Positions 17,390 through 24,849 of a stretch of 64,000 nt of DNA are shown here, piece after piece; within the stretch, counting starts at the first letter, position 1; every line of letters begins with the position of its first letter. Where the stretch lies: contig NZ_JAHXZS010000008.1 of assembly GCF_019740335.1 (NCBI RefSeq), positions 1 to 64,000 of the forward strand, in the 5' to 3' direction. The position numbers and the translations under genes are program-made. The notes beneath the pieces are model-generated. The model was not told the DNA's origin and made no database searches. It was given only the letters and a program-made list of their open reading frames with translations. Origin of the DNA: Alteraquisediminimonas sediminicola (GTDB lineage Bacteria > Pseudomonadota > Alphaproteobacteria > Sphingomonadales > Sphingomonadaceae).

Positions 17390-17929
17390 TCAACTGCCCC
17401 GCAGATTGAGATCGCGGACAGGCACAAACGCTCGATTCGTCTCAGCGGCTCGACGGGCCTTTTCCTCTAGCACATCGATCAAGGACACCGAGCCCGATAG
17501 AACCTGATGGAGGTCGAGAGCATCCATGCAAATGAGGTTGGTCTGCCGTCCCCGAGCAAAGGCCTCAAGCCCTTCATCCGTGAAACCGGAATAGCTGACA
17601 AACAACCCACGTGACCAAGCTGCCTTGCCAGAGACTTTTCCTGAAAAGGTCATCAGATCAGCAAAGCCGATTTTGGGGCCATGCCACTTTGCTTCGACAA
17701 GATAGGTATGACCTTGCAGTTTGAAGCTACCATCGATCTGCTCGCCAACGACGCGAAACGATTCTCGCGATGCGAGCCCGAAGCCAGCAAACAGATCTTT
17801 GATGAAGCCCTCAAAGCGCAGCCCGCGAATTTGTGGGGCCAACCCAGAAATCTGGATGAGCAATGCCCCGAGTTCTTGTCGTTTGGCCGCGCCAAGGTCT
17901 TGCGACGGCGCCCCATTTGCTTCGCCCAT
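17390..17929 (-). CDS. Restriction-endonuclease-like protein, N-terminus possibly lost
   Basis: A 179-residue protein with a PD-(D/E)xK-type core: GEQIDGSF (Asp) and YLVEAKWHG (E-x-K) about 12 residues later, then [15 protein letters not shown] as in Mrr-like nucleases. It probably cuts DNA. The ATG at 17929 lies almost exactly at the point where a DUF3489 fragment joins (17932), so the original start may be lost and this one may be accidental; no ribosome-binding site is obvious. The visible part begins just before the usual N-terminal helix of this family, so the catalytic domain looks complete. Confidence 0.75.
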   Translation of the reverse strand: MGEANGAPSQDLGAAKRQELGALLIQISGLAPQIRGLRFEGFIKDLFAGFGLASRESFRVVGEQIDGSFKLQGHTYLVEAKWHGPKIGFADLMTFSGKVSGKAAWSRGLFVSYSGFTDEGLEAFARGRQTNLICMDALDLHQVLSGSVSLIDVLEEKARRAAETNRAFVPVRDLNLRGS

Positions 17930-17931
17930 AA

Positions 17932-18000
17932 GCCACTCAACGCAGCGCGAATGCTATGGGGTTGCGAGGGGACATTCTGCTGGGAATGTGCATTGATCAT
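17932..18000 (-). pseudogene. DUF3489 remnant with internal deletion
   Basis: The reading from the ATG at 18000 begins MINAHSQQNVPSQ like copy A, then jumps directly to [11 protein letters not shown], skipping about 38 residues present in the intact genes. At 17932 the match ends and the nuclease gene begins. The leader region upstream (18001-18205) is well kept. Confidence 0.85.
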
Positions 18001-18205
18001 GGGGGTGTCTCCAGATGGAGCAAACACCGCGCCCGCTCCCACCACCAAATGCCCTGATGGACGCACCATCAAGGCTAGCACCCCGCACCGTCATCTCGAC
18101 GACCGATCAAACACACCAATGCTCGAAAACATTAGGAAGTCGAGCTGATTGGTGAAATGCGGACCGACAGTCTTGAGAACGCATATGCGACGTCTGACAG
18201 GCGCG
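18001..18205 (-). repeat. Leader of the recombinase module, remnant copy
   Basis: This copy is the same segment as 15394-15600 and 29229-29400, including GGTGTCTCCAGATGGAGC and ACACACCAATGCTC. Together with copy A it brackets the polymerase and nuclease genes in direct orientation, so homologous recombination could remove or duplicate that cargo. Confidence 0.8.
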
Positions 18206-18240
18206 CTGCCTAGAAGAGAGATTCTCGACGCACACAACGT

Positions 18241-18297
18241 GGTCATCCCGTCTGTAAAACTGTATCGAGGGTTCAAATCCCTGTCGATCTCACGCCA
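18241..18297 (+). other. tRNA-Ser-like 3' fragment
   Basis: The segment ends like a tRNA: a T-arm-like GGGTTCAAATCCC preceded by a stem-loop resembling a long variable arm and followed by TCGATCTCACG-CCA. The pairing in the last part is imperfect (three extra bases compared with a normal acceptor), and no anticodon arm or 5' half is found, so it is not a working tRNA. Such 3' ends are often left at island attachment sites. It lies directly beyond a recombinase-module leader. Confidence 0.35.
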
Positions 18298-18464
18298 CAT
18301 TCTGGGGCATTGTCAAAGTAAATGGTATGAACGTCGGGATGTTGGCAATCTAGAAAATCGACCAAGCCCTCCAATCCATTCTGGGGCTTCAACTCCCCGC
18401 CCATTGCAGTGACAATCATCATCCGATAAGTGCCTAGATTACAAAATATGAGAGGGCATTAAAT

Positions 18465-19304
18465 ATGAGCTTTAAGTATGCAATAATCGTTGCAGCATTG
18501 TGTTTTTCACTGCCTGCTTTCGCTGAGCCCCTCAGCCCGGATTCAATCGTAGCACTGTCCTCTATGGGACTAGGTGATGAGGCTATTATTGCAAAGATTA
18601 AGTCCTCTGAGTCGAAGTTTGATCTCACTACAGATCAGATGATATACTTGAAGAAAAAAGGTGTGACCGGACCTGTTATTGCAGCCATGCTCAACGGAGG
18701 AGGGATGTCAACACAGTCAACCATGTCCGTCGATTCTCCCGATCCAATGGTGCCTCATCCGTCCGGCGTATATTTGTTAGACTACAGCGGGCAAGAACAA
18801 AAAATGATCAAAATTGATGCAACTGTAACCAACCAAGCCAAGACTGGGGGTATCTTTGGTTATGCGCTAACGGGCGGCCTCGCATCAATGAGCGTCAAAG
18901 CCGCCATTCAGAATGAAACAGCTAGAGTTCGAGCCAAGGGTCAGCCATTCTTTTACTTCTTCTTTGATGAATCGAATGCGACCAATGGGCAATCCAATGG
19001 TGCATGGCTGGCTGGGACGGCCGCAACAGTTTCATCGCCAGGTGAATTCACATTAATTAAACTGAACAAGAAGGATGGCCGCAGAGAGGCTCGCGTTGGC
19101 AGCGTCAACATCGCTGGTGCAAAAACGGGGGTGATGGATAAGGACAGGATACAATTCGACTATAAAATGGTCCGCCCCGGTGTCTACAAAGCCAAGATGA
19201 CTACTCCGCTTGAGTCCGGCGAATATGGGTTCATCTACGCAATTGCTGGATCAGGATCGGGAGGTGCTCTGACCGCCCGAATATTCGATTTTTCGGTAGA
19301 ATAA
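18465..19304 (+). CDS. Secreted hypothetical protein
   Basis: A 279-residue protein with a clear signal peptide (YAIIVAALCFSLPAFA, cleavage before EPLSPD). Residues about 22-75 form a small helical domain (SIVALSSMGLGDEAIIAKIK followed by LTTDQMIYLKKKGVTGPVI) that I have seen in other bacterial secreted proteins, where it repeats the phrase of a short two-helix unit. The rest looks like a beta-rich domain. GAGAGGG precedes the ATG by ten bases. The gene has its own lower-GC character and stands alone between mobile remnants. Function unknown. Confidence 0.8.
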   Translation: MSFKYAIIVAALCFSLPAFAEPLSPDSIVALSSMGLGDEAIIAKIKSSESKFDLTTDQMIYLKKKGVTGPVIAAMLNGGGMSTQSTMSVDSPDPMVPHPSGVYLLDYSGQEQKMIKIDATVTNQAKTGGIFGYALTGGLASMSVKAAIQNETARVRAKGQPFFYFFFDESNATNGQSNGAWLAGTAATVSSPGEFTLIKLNKKDGRREARVGSVNIAGAKTGVMDKDRIQFDYKMVRPGVYKAKMTTPLESGEYGFIYAIAGSGSGGALTARIFDFSVE

Positions 19305-19337
19305 AAGAGCCGTTTCAAAGCAATTGGCCGCCCTCTG

Positions 19338-19466
19338 GCCGAACCCAAGGGCGCGTCGCTGCTCGGACCAATCATTGGGGAGACAAGATAGGCGGAGCAG
19401 AGTGCGACTGGTCAGTTCAACCGGCTGACTCCGGCAAGGATGGCCATGATGATATCGGGGGCGAGA
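19338..19466 (-). pseudogene. Recombinase C-terminal remnant
   Basis: The minus strand matches the last ~43 codons of recombinase copy B (APDIIMA, then the region corresponding to QPVELTSR and LSCLPNDW). One base is missing in the middle, shifting the frame, and the stop codon has been cut off at 19338. Upstream similarity ends at 19466. This could be the missing tail of another copy of the module. An IS6-like end (TTTCAAAGCAATTGGCCGCC) abuts it on the left near 19314. Confidence 0.8.
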
Positions 19467-19595
19467 TGTCCGTCATCCAAACATTTGGCTCAGATTGCGG
19501 CATAGCTTAGCGGAGGATCGGCCTTGAGGTGACAAGGTGAAAGTGGTCCAGTTGCAAGGCAGGCTTTTCCGGCGGATTTTTTGAAGAGAGGCGTT

Positions 19596-19660
19596 GATCT
19601 GCCCTCTTCAGAGTGGTCCAAAATATCTGCTATATTGGGTCACTCTGAAGGGGGCAGATC
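19596..19660. repeat. 20-bp inverted repeat, probable mobile-element relic
   Basis: Arms 19596-19615 and 19641-19660 are reverse complements with one mismatch and a 25-base spacer. AGTGGTCCA occurs next to the left arm and also near 19543. No transposase is nearby. The surrounding stretch 19467-19718 holds no gene; it looks like an end of a lost insertion element. Confidence 0.5.
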
Positions 19661-19718
19661 ATCTTGGAAAATCGAGATCGGCATATACTAGTGCACATCA
19701 GAAGGTATCCGGGGCAGG

Positions 19719-20462
19719 ATGGGCTCGCCGACATTCAGCGATGTTAAGCAACACCTAATGATCAGGTCCCTATATCCAATGCCTTCCTCTAAGTCTGTGC
19801 GTCGTGATTTCTCTGTTTCGTCAATCTCTGCACCCTCCTCGACTGCCCGCCGACGCGGCAGCAAGCCGGAACCCATCGTCGGACACCCGGAACCGTTGTT
19901 CACGGAATGGATCGAGCCACCAACGTTTCATGAATCGTTGGCGCTCCACATGCGCCGACATGCCGACACCTATTGGGGGCTGTGGAAAGCGCTTGTTCAG
20001 CCGAATGAACGTTTTGATCGAACAACGCTTCGATCGTGGACTTCTGGTCGACGCGCACCTCGCAGCGCCAGCAGCTTCGAGATGCTGGCACGGATCGAGC
20101 ATCGCTACCGTCTGCCGACAGGACATTTTCGTTCGCTGCTGCCGCATAAGTCGCGGGCCACGACGGGGCATAAACTGGCCGGGATTGAGCCTGCCGAGCG
20201 ACGCCGTCTCGCATGGCACTTGCCGGACGACTTTAATGACCGCCCCCTTAAAGAACGCAAAGAAATCGTCGAATGGGTGCGCACCCACATCATTTCTGGG
20301 TCAACCGAATACCGCCGCTTCCAGGCTGAGGCCATGAAGCATCGTTATTTCAGCATGCACTGGAATGGCCGATGCCGTGAGAAGGCTCGCAACTGCCACA
20401 GCCGGTCTACATATCCAGTTCTTCATTATCATTGCCGCCCTATAAATGTCGACGATCAGTGA
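19719..20462 (+). pseudogene. Truncated tyrosine-integrase-like protein, N-terminal part
   Basis: The 247-codon frame resembles the N-terminal region of large (~700-residue) site-specific integrases: RRHADTYWGLWKALVQPNER, then RTTLRSWTSGRRAPRS, IEHRYRLPTGHFRSLLPH and RRLAWHLPDDFNDRPLKER with IISGSTEYRRFQAEAMKHRY. After about 20350 the frame becomes unlike the family and stops at 20462; the catalytic R-H-R-Y domain is absent. The start may be the ATG at 19779 rather than 19719. Non-functional as an integrase. The 3' end runs into a 22-bp repeat family. Confidence 0.65.
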
Positions 20463-20490
20463 AGTTGACAGGCCCTCTGAGTGACCGGAA

Positions 20491-20514
20491 GTCAAGTCGA
20501 ATGTCATTGATCAC
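20491..20514 (-). repeat. 22-bp repeat family, inverted copy
   Basis: Contains GTCAAGTCGAATGTCATTG. It is the reverse complement of the copy at 20612 with few differences. A shortened copy (GATCAGTGAAGTTGAC) lies at 20454-20469. The 97 bases between this copy and 20612 hold two related ATTACCTG-CG blocks but no gene. The whole stretch 20463-20795 is otherwise non-coding. Confidence 0.7.
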
Positions 20515-20611
20515 TTTCATATTACCTGTCGCCGGATTGGCGTCAGAATGACGATGAGCGATGCCAGACTGACTGGCCCCCGCTCACATTACCTGCGACT
20601 TCACCTCATGC

Positions 20612-20633
20612 GATGAGTGACATTCGACTTGAC
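20612..20633 (+). repeat. 22-bp repeat family, direct copy 1
   Basis: Reads GATGAGTGACATTCGACTTG plus AC. It is a direct repeat of 21417-21438, and the two bracket a 98-residue gene and an XRE regulator gene. Confidence 0.7.
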
Positions 20634-20795
20634 ACCACCGGATTTTCACCAGCATGTAAACGGTGAGGGCTGGATTGCGCAGCCTTCACCTCATCTACTG
20701 ACAACTAATCCCGATCATCTGCGACGCCCATCGGCGGCGGACGTGCATGACGGTGCACGGGAGACGATTGACTAAACTAGGAAAGGAGGCAAGGC

Positions 20796-21092
20796 ATGCC
20801 TTTTGATCTCTTTATCAGCGATATACCGCCATCAGGATTGCCTGGATTCAAGATTCAGGCAGGGTGGCTTGAGCGAATTGAATTACCACTCCCCAAAGAG
20901 GCTATTCGAGAAATCTGGTCACCGGGATACCGGGATCGATATGCGATTATCAGCCTTGGCGAGATACGTGGCCTTCAGCGTTACCAGGACCTCAAGGCAA
21001 ACGAGCCAATCGTTTTGGAGGAGTTTGAGCAGTACACAGCGCGTTGGGCTGACCCTGCGCCGCTGGTTCTTCACTGGCAGGAATGGGACTAG
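20796..21092 (+). CDS. Hypothetical 98-residue protein
   Basis: A 98-residue acidic protein starting MPFDLFISDIPPSGLPGFKI and ending LVLHWQEWD. An excellent AGGAAAGGAGG site lies eight bases before the ATG, so it is very likely expressed. No signal peptide, membrane segment or known motif is visible. It lies between two direct 22-bp repeats together with a convergent small regulator gene, so it may be cargo of a small insertion. I do not recognise a family. Confidence 0.75.
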   Translation: MPFDLFISDIPPSGLPGFKIQAGWLERIELPLPKEAIREIWSPGYRDRYAIISLGEIRGLQRYQDLKANEPIVLEEFEQYTARWADPAPLVLHWQEWD

Positions 21093-21172
21093 GTGCGATG
21101 CACATCCAGTCCTGATGCTGCGCCCTCGTCAGCATATCCTATGTACGTAGGCGGGACACTGCTCCCCGGCTA

Positions 21173-21376
21173 TCAATCAAGCAGCATCCCCGGCTTGATC
21201 CCGAACGGCTTGGCCAGCTTTTCGACGATGGTGATGGTAGGATTGCGTGCACCGCGCTCAATGTCACTGACATAGGTGCGATGAATACCCGCCTCGAACG
21301 CAAACGCCTCTTGGCTCCAGCCCTTTTCGAGGCGAAGCCGTTTAATATTACGGCCAAGGCGGTGCTGAATATCCAC
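21173..21376 (-). CDS. XRE-family small DNA-binding regulator
   Basis: A 67-residue Cro/C1-type helix-turn-helix protein: NIKRLRLEKGWSQEAFAFEA, then GIHRTYVSDIERGARNPTIT, then the usual last helix ending in PGMLLD. The start is a GTG at 21376 without a strong ribosome-binding site; the frame is open upstream. Proteins this short are common as regulators of restriction-modification or phage genes. It is convergent with the 98-residue gene and divergent from a nuclease-like gene at 21492, which it could control. Confidence 0.85.
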   Translation of the reverse strand: MDIQHRLGRNIKRLRLEKGWSQEAFAFEAGIHRTYVSDIERGARNPTITIVEKLAKPFGIKPGMLLD

Positions 21377-21416
21377 CGCCCATGCCTGCAGTGGCGTCGA
21401 CGATCAATCTACAGAC

Positions 21417-21438
21417 GATCAGTGACATTCAACTTGAC
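21417..21438 (+). repeat. 22-bp repeat family, direct copy 2
   Basis: Reads GATCAGTGACATTCAACTTG plus AC, one or two changes from copy 1 at 20612. It follows the start of the XRE gene and precedes the nuclease gene. Confidence 0.7.
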
Positions 21439-21491
21439 TTGAGGGTTGAATGAAGCGCCAGTGATGTCACTTATCGTCGATAGGGAAGTCC

Positions 21492-22085
21492 ATGGACGCA
21501 TTCGAACAGCTCGCTGCCGAGATCCTCTGGAACGAGGGCTATTGGGTACAGACCTGCGTCAAGGTGGAACTTGGCCGGGAAGACAAGGAGCGGATCCGTC
21601 GGCCATCATCCCCACGGTGGGAGATTGATCTGGTTGCCTATCATCCCGCAAAAAATGAACTGCTGGCACTTGAATGCAAGAGCTACCTGGACTCCGGTGG
21701 CGTGCATGCGGCCCATTTTGGGAGCGGTTCGCGCTACGCGCATCGTTACAAGCTGTTCCATGACGATGTGCTACGTGAAACGATCCTAAGGTGTCTGAAT
21801 ACACAATTCGTGGAACGCGGATTGTGCTTGCCTGATGCCACTGTGCGACTGGGTCTGATCTATGCCCACGCAACCCCTTACAATACGGCACTGCTTGCCC
21901 GCCATTTCGACGACAATGACTGGATCTTATGGGGTCCCGATTGGCTGCGGGCAAAGCTGAACCGCTTCGCCAGTGGAAAATATGACAATTCCATCGCTGC
22001 GGTTGTCGCAAAGGTGCTACTGCGGGGAGCCGACGACATGATACAGGGAACACCTGCAGAGGGGCAGGCAGCCTTATCGAGCTAG
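21492..22085 (+). CDS. PD-(D/E)xK nuclease-like protein
   Basis: A 197-residue protein with WEIDLVAYHPAKNELLALEC followed by KSY: an Asp, about 13 residues, then E-C-K, the hallmark of PD-(D/E)xK nucleases. The N-terminal FEQLAAEILWNEGYWVQTCV is the usual helix before the core. The C-terminal half (ATPYNTALLARHFDDNDWIL) is not assigned. AGGGAAG lies just before the ATG at 21492. The XRE gene upstream runs away from it. It may be a defence or repair nuclease, or an orphan restriction enzyme; no methylase partner is adjacent. Confidence 0.75.
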   Translation: MDAFEQLAAEILWNEGYWVQTCVKVELGREDKERIRRPSSPRWEIDLVAYHPAKNELLALECKSYLDSGGVHAAHFGSGSRYAHRYKLFHDDVLRETILRCLNTQFVERGLCLPDATVRLGLIYAHATPYNTALLARHFDDNDWILWGPDWLRAKLNRFASGKYDNSIAAVVAKVLLRGADDMIQGTPAEGQAALSS

Positions 22086-22099
22086 CACCTGCCCTCTGA

Positions 22100-22212
22100 A
22101 TAGATATCAAACCTTTGGTCCGTCTGGATGAAGTCGGCTTCGATCGGCGTTCATGCAGCAGTTCTCGGATCGCGCCGCTGCGTTGTCAGGACCTTTCCGG
22201 AACGCCGAGGGC
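22100..22212 (+). repeat. ~113-bp direct repeat, left copy
   Basis: It matches 22916-23029 over its whole length, roughly 80-85% by eye, with identical blocks such as TCGATCGGCGTTCATGCAGC and CGCGCCGCTGCGTTGTCAGG. The two copies flank the toxin-antitoxin genes. Confidence 0.85.
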
Positions 22213-22233
22213 TAGTGCGAACAGAAACAACGC

Positions 22234-22545
22234 TTAGCTGAAATCATCACGGAAACGTCCTATCTGATGCATCCGCTCGTGAAGGATGGTCACGATGCCT
22301 ACCGTACCGTCGCTCAGAATCTTCCAGTAAATGAAATGGCTCTCGTAATGGCAAACATAGCCACTGACGCCAAAGTCGGCAGGTATGGGGCGCCATGGAA
22401 ACGCGCGCGCCGCTATGTCGTCGAAGCGGGTGAACAAGCCGCGAATGTAGCGTTCTGCCTGCTCCTCACCCCAAATTTCACGCGTGTAGACATAGATTTC
22501 GTCCAGCCTCTCGCCGGCGGATCTCTGGATGCGATAGGCGCTCAT
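22234..22545 (-). CDS. ParE/RelE-family toxin
   Basis: A 103-residue toxin with the family pattern: YRIQRSAGERLDEIYVYTRE, then WGEEQAERYIRGLF, GYVCHYESHFIYWKI and VGIVTILHERMHQIGRF near the C-terminus. ParE-type toxins block gyrase and RelE-type cleave mRNA; the sequence favours ParE. Its ATG overlaps the antitoxin stop (ATGA), so it is made only with the antitoxin. It lies inside ~113-bp direct repeats, downstream of an intact terminase operon, and may stabilise the island. Confidence 0.9.
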   Translation of the reverse strand: MSAYRIQRSAGERLDEIYVYTREIWGEEQAERYIRGLFTRFDDIAARAFPWRPIPADFGVSGYVCHYESHFIYWKILSDGTVGIVTILHERMHQIGRFRDDFS

Positions 22546-22808
22546 GCAGTGCGGCGAGCGCGATTGCGGCTGATCAGATCGTCAGCTGTGAGCGTGGTAT
22601 AGGCAGTATCTGGTGCGGCAAAGGCGACGTTGAGTTCAGCCCTCAACCGGTCGAATGTCTCCCGCTCAACCCGCTCCTTATCCCGGCGGATCAGATCTCG
22701 AACATATTCGCTAACATTCTCATAGGCTCCGGTTTCGCCTATGTTGGCACTGACGAAATCGCCGAGAGCGCCGCTGACACGGACATTGAGTGTCATCTGT
22801 GTGGACAT
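22542..22808 (-). CDS. ParD-like ribbon-helix-helix antitoxin
   Basis: An 88-residue antitoxin. The N-terminal QMTLNVRVSGALGDFVSANI and YENVSEYVRDLIRRDKE form a ribbon-helix-helix DNA-binding domain; the acidic, flexible C-terminal half would wrap the toxin. ATG 22808 has AGGAGG six bases upstream; the in-frame ATG at 22835 lacks one. The pair should repress its own promoter. Confidence 0.9.
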   Translation of the reverse strand: MSTQMTLNVRVSGALGDFVSANIGETGAYENVSEYVRDLIRRDKERVERETFDRLRAELNVAFAAPDTAYTTLTADDLISRNRARRTA

Positions 22809-22915
22809 AAGAGCCTCCTGATAGAATGTCCTCAATATAAGGGATAATCTTTACAAAAGCAATTAGGAAAGGCATCTCGGGGATGTCCGTCGCGCTCTGA
22901 GGGCTGACCTCATGT

Positions 22916-23029
22916 ATAGATATCAACCCCCGTAGACCGTCCAGACGCAGTCGGTTTCGATCGGCGTTCATGCAGCAGCTCCCGGATCGCGCCGCTGCGT
23001 TGTCAGGACCTCTCTGGAGCGCCGAGGGC
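22916..23029 (+). repeat. ~114-bp direct repeat, right copy
   Basis: Second copy of 22100-22212. It lies directly after the 3' end of the terminase gene (stop at 23060), so this is probably the ancestral position and the toxin-antitoxin genes arrived with a duplicated copy. Confidence 0.85.
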
Positions 23030-23059
23030 GTGCAGCGAAGCTTCGTGCGGACTGTAACC

Positions 23060-24670
23060 TTACTCCGGCAGCCGAACAAATCCTGCCCTGCTGGCAGTTC
23101 GGGCATTTTCTTCGGTAAGCCAGATGATACGGTCGGACCCAATGGTAAGACTGTGTCCATTCATGCAAATGAACTGGTTGATACCAGCTGGCGCACGCAT
23201 CCTGACCGTGCAGTGATGATGAAAGGCTTCCCGCTTCTCCGCCTCCTGGCGTATGTAATGCCACAGCCCTCCGGGATTTCCCTCATCCCGAAACCATGCG
23301 AGCGCTTGCGAGGTCGAGTCCACCTGATCGTCGTGCCGGAGGCCGGGAAAACCGCAAAGCTCATGGAGGTAGTCTTCCAGCCAGACCGCCGAGTGCGGCA
23401 GCAGGACACGGCCCTCTTCAAATATTGCGCTGACGCCTTCCAGGCGCTCCACCTTGCCTTTGACCGGCTTTATGGCTTTTACCTTCCAGAAGCCGGAAGC
23501 AGGCAGATCCTTGAGCAGGCTTTCACCTGAGCCCTTGTCCTCAATCAGTACCCAGTCAGCCCGGTGACGGTCGGCTTCGTCAATTATCCGTTGCTTCAGA
23601 GCGGGAAACTCGAGCCGCACACGCACAACATCGATGAGGTAGTACCAGTTGCGCTTTATTGCCCAGGTCGTGCAGACGCTGTAATCGTTGTGCTGCCCGA
23701 TCTTCGAGGCCGTATCCCAGGACTGGATGATCTGTTCGCACTCACCAAGCTCATACGGATGATAATAGCGGAACCAATCGTATTTCACCAGATTGCCCTC
23801 GACCGGCACTGGTGACTGCAGATACTGGCCTGAAAAGTGTCGACTGCCGAGCAGTCTCTTTTGTTCCTCGAGTACATGAAGTGGCTCACGATCGGGATGA
23901 AGCGCGTCGCCTTCCTGGCGCAGCACGCACCGCCTGCCGAATAGCCAAGCAAATTCGTGCACTGCGTCATGTGTGGCGATTGCCGGGAAGGACAGCATCT
24001 TGAAGGTACTTCCCGCCTTCTCGATAAGGTTGCCGATGACATCGTCTTCGTGAAGTCGTTGCATGACCACGACGATGCGGCCGGTCCGCTTATCGTTGAG
24101 GCGCGTGAACAAGCTGTGCTGGACCCAGTTGTTAATGGTGGTTCGTTCGGCATCAGAAAGGGCTTCGGATGGCTTCATTGGGTCATCGACCACAATGTAG
24201 TCGGCCCCGAAGCCGGTCAGGGTGCCGCCAATCGAGGTCGAGAACCTCGACCCGCCTGCAGTGGTCTCAAAGTTGCTCAGCGACTGGCGCCCCGGCATGA
24301 GCCGGGTGCTCGGGAATAACCGCTGGTACCATGTCGATTGTATCACCTGGCGGCAGTCACTTGCCATCTTGTCAGCCAGTTCTTGCCCATAACTGACGCA
24401 AATGATCCGCAGGCCTGGCTCGTGCCCCAGCAACCACGCGACCCAGGCGACCGAAATGATGATCGACTTGAGGCTGCGGGGCGGCATCGCCACCGTGAGC
24501 CGCTGATTGCGACCAAGGCGCATATCTTCGAGTGCCTCGATGATGACGTGAATGTGAAAGTTGTCGAGATATTCGACACCGGGGTTGAGCTCGGCAAAGA
24601 CGCGCTGGACGAAAAGGGCAAGCTGTAGACGGGTCAGAGGATCGAACTCTGCATAGGTGATCGGTTTCAT
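23060..24670 (-). CDS. Phage-type terminase large subunit
   Basis: A 536-residue packaging ATPase/nuclease of the Terminase_6 group. The Walker A-like loop is AMPPRSLKSI near 82, Walker B is YIVVDDPM near 180, and VVMQRLHEDDVIGNL follows. The nuclease domain shows IIQSWDTA, VLIEDKGSGESLL and RHDDQVDSTSQALAW with the metal-binding acids. The C-terminal ~70 residues (after PGGLWHYIR) are less typical. The start overlaps the end of a DUF5681-like fragment (ATGA at 24667-24670). No portal, capsid or tail genes are present, so it is not part of a working prophage here. Confidence 0.92.
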   Translation of the reverse strand: MKPITYAEFDPLTRLQLALFVQRVFAELNPGVEYLDNFHIHVIIEALEDMRLGRNQRLTVAMPPRSLKSIIISVAWVAWLLGHEPGLRIICVSYGQELADKMASDCRQVIQSTWYQRLFPSTRLMPGRQSLSNFETTAGGSRFSTSIGGTLTGFGADYIVVDDPMKPSEALSDAERTTINNWVQHSLFTRLNDKRTGRIVVVMQRLHEDDVIGNLIEKAGSTFKMLSFPAIATHDAVHEFAWLFGRRCVLRQEGDALHPDREPLHVLEEQKRLLGSRHFSGQYLQSPVPVEGNLVKYDWFRYYHPYELGECEQIIQSWDTASKIGQHNDYSVCTTWAIKRNWYYLIDVVRVRLEFPALKQRIIDEADRHRADWVLIEDKGSGESLLKDLPASGFWKVKAIKPVKGKVERLEGVSAIFEEGRVLLPHSAVWLEDYLHELCGFPGLRHDDQVDSTSQALAWFRDEGNPGGLWHYIRQEAEKREAFHHHCTVRMRAPAGINQFICMNGHSLTIGSDRIIWLTEENARTASRAGFVRLPE

Positions 24671-24849
24671 TGGTTGTCCTCCATGATGAATTGACGATAA
24701 TCGGCGAGGAACCGCTCGACGATTTCCTGGTCGCTATGGTTCAAGGGTGCATCTGCCGGTCCTGCCGAGAGCTGCTGGGCCTCGGCCCGGGCTGCCATGT
24801 CGAGGAGTAGTTTTCCGGCTCGAATGTCACCGGAAGCACCCTTGTTGCG
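24667..24849 (-). pseudogene. C-terminal fragment of a DUF5681-like protein
   Basis: In a frame different from the methyltransferase, the last ~60 codons before the terminase read GASGDIRAGKLLLDMAARAE and then QEIVERFLADYRQFIMEDNQ, stopping in an ATGA overlap with the terminase start. The composition and position fit the end of the small protein that normally sits between the methyltransferase and terminase in such islands. Its start is missing; a deletion near 24845 fused the methyltransferase gene onto it out of frame. Confidence 0.55.

Noticed and set aside
17653-18081. 142-codon frame on the minus strand across the nuclease/DUF3489 junction
   Set aside because: It joins the start of DUF3489 to an out-of-frame reading of the nuclease gene; it is a by-product of the junction.
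18180-18297. Complete tRNA gene
   Set aside because: Only the 3' third looks like a tRNA; the acceptor has extra bases and no 5' half pairs well. Kept only as a fragment.
19719-20462. Functional integrase gene
   Set aside because: Only the N-terminal region matches; the catalytic domain is absent.
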